From: Lachnospiraceae bacterium YSD2013
Lineage (GTDB): Bacteria; Bacillota; Clostridia; Lachnospirales; Lachnospiraceae
Assembly (NCBI GenBank): GCA_900100895.1
Contig: FMTX01000018.1
Coordinates: forward strand, 1-64,000
DNA: 64,000 nucleotides
Reading direction: 5' to 3'
The notes under the pieces are model-generated. The model was not told the DNA's origin, did no database searches, and saw only the letters and a list, made by a program, of their open reading frames with translations. The translations under genes were made by a program, and so were the position numbers. Positions 60,321 to 64,000 of this stretch are shown piece after piece. Positions within the stretch are counted from its first letter, which is position 1. Each line of letters begins with the position of its first letter.

Positions 60321-61874
60321 CTACTCCACAGCAATCTGGGAATTAATCTGTTCCGAAAGAGCCTTCAGGCTTGCTTCGGGATCTGCGCCGTCCCAGATTT
60401 CTTTAAGTGTTATCTCAAGCTGAACCCAGAGGTTGGATGCCTCTACAAGCTTGGATAGCGGAATTGAATCCTCGTATGCTTCCTGGAATATGGCTTCGGG
60501 CGATCCTTTTTCATATCCCGCACCGAGGCAGGACGCAAGTCTTCCGGTTCTCTGATATAACCTTGAAGCGCAGTCCATGGAAATGAACTTGGCAAATTTC
60601 TCGGCAGCTTCTTTGTTAACGGAATAGCCGTTTATTACGACAGCGTCGGTAACCGAAAGTGCTCTTGATTTAAGAGTCTCCTTAACGTAAGGAACCTTTG
60701 CGAAACCGTATTCATAAACATCTATCGCTTCAACGTCTTTGCGAAGCTTGTCTATCTCTTCGTTAAGAGTCTCGACTCCGCTTGAAGCATCGCCAATCTT
60801 GGAAATCTCGAATTCCTTGTCCGCGATGGCAGCCTCGAGTTCTTCAATCATGGCGTTCTTGTCGGCGTTGTACTGAGCCGATTTGGCAATCGCATCGCTT
60901 GAAACTATAGTGTAGAGTGCCTGACCGTCCAGGAACTCATCAAGTGTCGAAGTGTAATCCGTATCGGAACCGAAAGCGAAAATATCGTTAAGGTTCTTGT
61001 ACGCCTTCATACACTCAAGTGTATTCTCATTGTAAATGTCGATAAGGTTCGAATCATCACCCGTATCTCCGCCTACAAGCATGTAGTTACCTAAGAATAA
61101 GTAATTGTATAAGACATCGGAGACATCCCATTTTACAAGGTTCTTAACCTTTTCCTTGGCCTCATATCGGTCGGAAAAGTAATAAATATCGTCAAAACTC
61201 TGGGGAATTATGCTGTCAAGGGTGAGTGTCTCGGCAGGTGCTTCCTCGGTCTCATTGCCCTCTTCTTCGAATTCCATGTTGCCGGATTCATCGTCGGAGA
61301 ACTCCATTTCCTCTCGACTTACACCTTCACCTTGAGCAGTTTCTTCACCGGCATTGACTCTGTCTACCCAGTCCTGAAGATAGGTCTTATTGTACATAAG
61401 AGCCGTGGTCTCAAAAGTAAGCGGGTATCCTATGGTGCTCTTATGGTAAGTTACCGCATCAAGAGCTGCCTTAGGGTAGAATCTTGTATCAAGAACACGG
61501 AAAGTATTCTTAACCTTGCAGGCAAGACCCGCGAGATATGCTTTTTCAAGGGATTCGTTGGAAAGAATGTACAAATCCGGGAAGTTCTCGCCGGATACAG
61601 AAGCGTCATTGATGGCCTTGACGTACTCAGAAGAGCTTACAAGTACCGGAATAACACGGGTATCGGGATTGGACGCATGGAACTCAACGGCCGCATTGGT
61701 AAGGAAGTCCGTATAACGCTCGTCCGTGTACCAAAAGTAGAGCGTCTGAGTCTGATAATAGGCGTTCTCCTGTTCTTCCTCGGCCAGACGGTTATTCCGA
61801 TGGCCTACATATAATATACCCGTAATCGTTGCAATAATAATCACAACGACCAAAAATCTCTTTCTGAATGACAT
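60321..61874 (-). CDS. Extracellular solute-binding protein with unusual insertions
   Basis: A 517-residue protein of the family 1 (MalE-like) sugar-binding type with an N-terminal membrane anchor (FLVVVIIIATITGILYVG) and no lipobox. The fold is recognisable by TLYFWYTDERYTDFL, FPDLYILSNESLEKAYLAG and TIGYPLTFETTALMYNKTYL. Two insertions are odd: an acidic stretch near residues 185-215 and a coiled coil near 345-385 (MIEELEAAIADKEFEISKIG). No permease genes are adjacent; the partner downstream is a glycoside hydrolase-like protein. It may be a sensor or capture protein. Confidence 0.78.
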   Translation of the reverse strand: MSFRKRFLVVVIIIATITGILYVGHRNNRLAEEEQENAYYQTQTLYFWYTDERYTDFLTNAAVEFHASNPDTRVIPVLVSSSEYVKAINDASVSGENFPDLYILSNESLEKAYLAGLACKVKNTFRVLDTRFYPKAALDAVTYHKSTIGYPLTFETTALMYNKTYLQDWVDRVNAGEETAQGEGVSREEMEFSDDESGNMEFEEEGNETEEAPAETLTLDSIIPQSFDDIYYFSDRYEAKEKVKNLVKWDVSDVLYNYLFLGNYMLVGGDTGDDSNLIDIYNENTLECMKAYKNLNDIFAFGSDTDYTSTLDEFLDGQALYTIVSSDAIAKSAQYNADKNAMIEELEAAIADKEFEISKIGDASSGVETLNEEIDKLRKDVEAIDVYEYGFAKVPYVKETLKSRALSVTDAVVINGYSVNKEAAEKFAKFISMDCASRLYQRTGRLASCLGAGYEKGSPEAIFQEAYEDSIPLSKLVEASNLWVQLEITLKEIWDGADPEASLKALSEQINSQIAVE

Positions 61875-61907
61875 TACAATCCTCTCAATAACAAGGGAAC
61901 AAATCCC

Positions 61908-63098
61908 CTATACCTCGCTCATGCACTCCTTCAGAATCTTAATCATTGCATCAACTTCCGACTCCGTAATTACAAGCGGAGGCACGAATCGTATTATATT
62001 GGCACCTGCGTTAATGAGCACCAGACCCTTCTCAAGAGCCTTGTTGATAATAGGTGCCACAGGCTTATCAAATTCCAGTCCCTGGATGAGTCCCACACCC
62101 CTGTGGGCCACTACTCCCGGAACGGATGTCTTAATCTCTTCAAGCTTGTCGTACAGGTAGTCTCCTACGGTACGCACATTACTTATTATATTTGATTGAG
62201 CAAATATTTCAAGCACTTTATCCGCAGCGGCGCATGCGAGAGGGTTGCCGCCGTAGGTAGTTCCGTGGTCTCCGGCCTTAAGCGAATTCTGTGCAACCTT
62301 TTCCGTCAAAAGAAAGGCTCCGATAGGCACACCGCATCCCAAAGCCTTGGCAACAGTCATGATATCGGGCTTCACGCCGTACTTCTGCCAAGCAAACATG
62401 TAGCCGGTACGACCCATACCGCACTGAACTTCATCGAGTATCAAAAGAATATCTTTCTCATCGCAAATCTTTCTTACACCCTTAATGAATTCGTCGGTTG
62501 CGGGATAGATTCCGCCTTCACCCTGAACCGTTTCAAAGATAATCGCGCAGGTCTTGTCGGATACAAGCGCCTTAACGCTCTCCAAATCATTCATCTTGGC
62601 AAACTTAATAAGACCGATGCCCGGCTCGAAAGCCTCGCGGTACTTAGGGTTACCGGTTACGGACAAAGCACCCATGGTACGGCCGTGGAAAGAATGCTCC
62701 ATAGCGATAATCTCATGGTCTGTGCAGCCGTCCTTAAGGTATGCATACTTGCGAGCAGCCTTCAAAGCGCCTTCAATTGCCTCGGCACCGCTGTTTGTAA
62801 AGAATACACGGTCCATTTCGGCAGCCTTTGTAAGCTTCTTCGCCGCTTCAATGGCGGGAACGTTGTAGTAGTAATTTGATGTGTGAATAATCTTGTCAAT
62901 CTGATTTTTCAATGCATCGTTGTATTCTTTGTTATTGTATCCGAGTGCAAATACGGAAATACCGGCTACAAAGTCAAGGTACTTCTTACCTTCCTCGTCG
63001 TAAAGGTATACTCCGTCGCCGTGGTCGAATACCACCTGATAACGGTTATATGTATGAAGAAGCACTTTCTCGGCTTCTTCGATGTGTTCTTTCATCAT
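61908..63098 (-). CDS. argD: Acetylornithine aminotransferase
   Basis: PLP enzyme of 396 residues in arginine synthesis, converting N-acetylglutamate semialdehyde to N-acetylornithine. Class III aminotransferase motifs: FTNSGAEAIEGALKAARKYA, HSFHGRTMGALS, LILDEVQCGMGRTG and the PLP lysine in IMTVAKALGCGVPIGA. It starts 2 nt after the argB stop, so the two genes are one operon, as is common in Bacillota. Confidence 0.92.
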   Translation of the reverse strand: MMKEHIEEAEKVLLHTYNRYQVVFDHGDGVYLYDEEGKKYLDFVAGISVFALGYNNKEYNDALKNQIDKIIHTSNYYYNVPAIEAAKKLTKAAEMDRVFFTNSGAEAIEGALKAARKYAYLKDGCTDHEIIAMEHSFHGRTMGALSVTGNPKYREAFEPGIGLIKFAKMNDLESVKALVSDKTCAIIFETVQGEGGIYPATDEFIKGVRKICDEKDILLILDEVQCGMGRTGYMFAWQKYGVKPDIMTVAKALGCGVPIGAFLLTEKVAQNSLKAGDHGTTYGGNPLACAAADKVLEIFAQSNIISNVRTVGDYLYDKLEEIKTSVPGVVAHRGVGLIQGLEFDKPVAPIINKALEKGLVLINAGANIIRFVPPLVITESEVDAMIKILKECMSEV

Positions 63099-63100
63099 AA

Positions 63101-63991
63101 TTATTCTTCCTCTATTCCGTCGGTCCTAAAGCAGGTTCCGACGCCTTCTTTGGTGAAAATTTCAAGTAACAGGCAATGTGCAATTCTTCCGTCTAAGATA
63201 TGGACTCTGCTTACGCCGCCTCTGATAGCGTCCGTACAGTTGGTAAGTTTGGGAAGCATTCCGCCGCCGATAACGCCGGAGTTGATAAGCTCTTCGCCTT
63301 CTGTAGCGGTCATTCTTGAAATAAATGTGGACTTATCGTTAAAGTCTCTGTATACGCCTTCAACATCGGTAAGGAACGCAAGCTTTTCAGCCTTAACAGC
63401 CTTAGCGATAGCGCAAGCCGCGTCGTCGGCATTGATGTTGTATGTGGTGAAATCATCATCGAAACCGATGGGAGATACGATGGGAAGGAAGTCCTTCTCG
63501 AGAAGATCGAGCAAAATCTTGGTATCCACACCCACAACGTTACCTACGAATCCGATATCCTTGCCGTCGGAATATTTCTTTTCACATTTAAGAAGTCCTC
63601 CGTCTTTACCGGAGATACCTACAGCCTTAACACCGAGCTCCTGAACCATGCTTACAAGAGACTTATTAACCTTACCAAGTACCATCTCGGCAATTTCCAT
63701 GGTCTCTGCGTCGGTTACTCTAAGGCCGTTTACGAACTCCGACTTCTTGCCGGTCTTCTCAATCCACTTGCTGATTTCCTTGCCGCCGCCGTGAACGATG
63801 ATGGGCTTAAATCCTACAAGTTTCAAAAGGGTTACGTCTTTAATTACGTTTCTCTGAAGTTCGGGATTGCTCATTGCTGAACCGCCGTACTTAACAACGA
63901 TAATCTTTCTGTTGAATTTCTGAATGTAGGGGAGCGCCTCGATAAGGACCTCCGCCTTTTTTAAAAGTTCGTCGATTTCTTTCTTCTCCAT
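63101..63991 (-). CDS. argB: Acetylglutamate kinase
   Basis: Phosphorylates N-acetylglutamate in arginine synthesis. A 296-residue amino acid kinase with [26 protein letters not shown] and [20 protein letters not shown]. The N-terminal helix (about 25 residues) before the core is typical of hexameric, arginine-inhibited forms. The gene appears complete, but its ribosome-binding site and upstream genes lie beyond the window edge. Confidence 0.94.
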   Translation of the reverse strand: MEKKEIDELLKKAEVLIEALPYIQKFNRKIIVVKYGGSAMSNPELQRNVIKDVTLLKLVGFKPIIVHGGGKEISKWIEKTGKKSEFVNGLRVTDAETMEIAEMVLGKVNKSLVSMVQELGVKAVGISGKDGGLLKCEKKYSDGKDIGFVGNVVGVDTKILLDLLEKDFLPIVSPIGFDDDFTTYNINADDAACAIAKAVKAEKLAFLTDVEGVYRDFNDKSTFISRMTATEGEELINSGVIGGGMLPKLTNCTDAIRGGVSRVHILDGRIAHCLLLEIFTKEGVGTCFRTDGIEEE

Positions 63992-64000
63992 AACAATATT

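Overview
The window looks like the chromosome of an anaerobic, low-to-mid GC Bacillota, most likely a member of the Lachnospiraceae (rumen or gut plant-fibre fermenters such as Butyrivibrio relatives). The reasons are the mrnC-rlmB-sigH sporulation-type locus, the MalQ/GlgP/LacI glycogen block, a FeoA-FeoB fusion with its Cys-rich partner, two-part ferredoxin-dependent metabolism, plant cell wall esterases and many small lipoproteins with SEASTEAS-type linkers. This assignment is inference from gene content; no rRNA or tRNA gene was seen. About 48 protein genes are supported, most on the minus strand.

Layout. 1-0.7 kb: an IS200-type element. 0.85-5.8 kb: an AraC regulator, then the cysE-mrnC-rlmB-sigH operon with a small coupled gene and a lipid kinase. 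5.8-8.2 kb: divergent CE15-like and CE1-like esterases that could cut ester links between lignin or phenolics and xylan. 8.2-16.8 kb: malic enzyme, a secreted protein with a repeated structured leader, an aberrant MocR regulator divergent to an ECF S component, a 53-residue small gene, an aldo/keto reductase with ferredoxin tail, a UDP-sugar pyrophosphorylase, a DJ-1 protein and a CYTH protein. 16.9-21.3 kb: a peptide-export region with a C39-peptidase ABC exporter and two double-glycine peptide precursors. 21.4-24.7 kb: a MarR-controlled pair of Get3/ArsA-like ATPases with a small helical protein between them. 24.7-27.2 kb: a YD-repeat lipoprotein preceded by four 36-bp palindromes arranged with overall dyad symmetry.

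27.2-32.1 kb: 4-alpha-glucanotransferase, glycogen phosphorylase and a LacI regulator (alpha-glucan breakdown). 32.3-36.5 kb: a TerD-like protein, a lipoprotein and small unknowns. 36.5-36.9 kb: a candidate noncoding RNA unit with a near-consensus promoter and a terminator. 37.0-40.1 kb: aspartate kinase, homoserine dehydrogenase and an ACT protein (threonine/methionine/lysine branch). 40.2-41.9 kb: divergent birA and bioY with BirA-like sites. 42.0-44.5 kb: glyA and a second lipid kinase. 44.5-50.0 kb: Feo iron uptake, a nucleotidase, small conserved genes and holA. 50.0-55.2 kb: a lipoprotein, an epimerase-like and an FMN enzyme, an alcohol dehydrogenase remnant and an HD-GYP receptor with an S-component-like membrane domain. 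55.3-58.0 kb: comEC and comEA. 58.1-61.9 kb: a membrane-anchored glycoside hydrolase-like protein with a solute-binding protein. 61.9-64.0 kb: argD and argB.

The most promising candidates for undescribed biology are the double-glycine peptide/exporter region, the MarR-Get3 pair locus, the dyad-symmetric palindrome cluster at 26.88-27.11 kb, the orphan transcription unit at 36.5-36.86 kb, and a strongly over-represented CAAAAGAA motif across the window.
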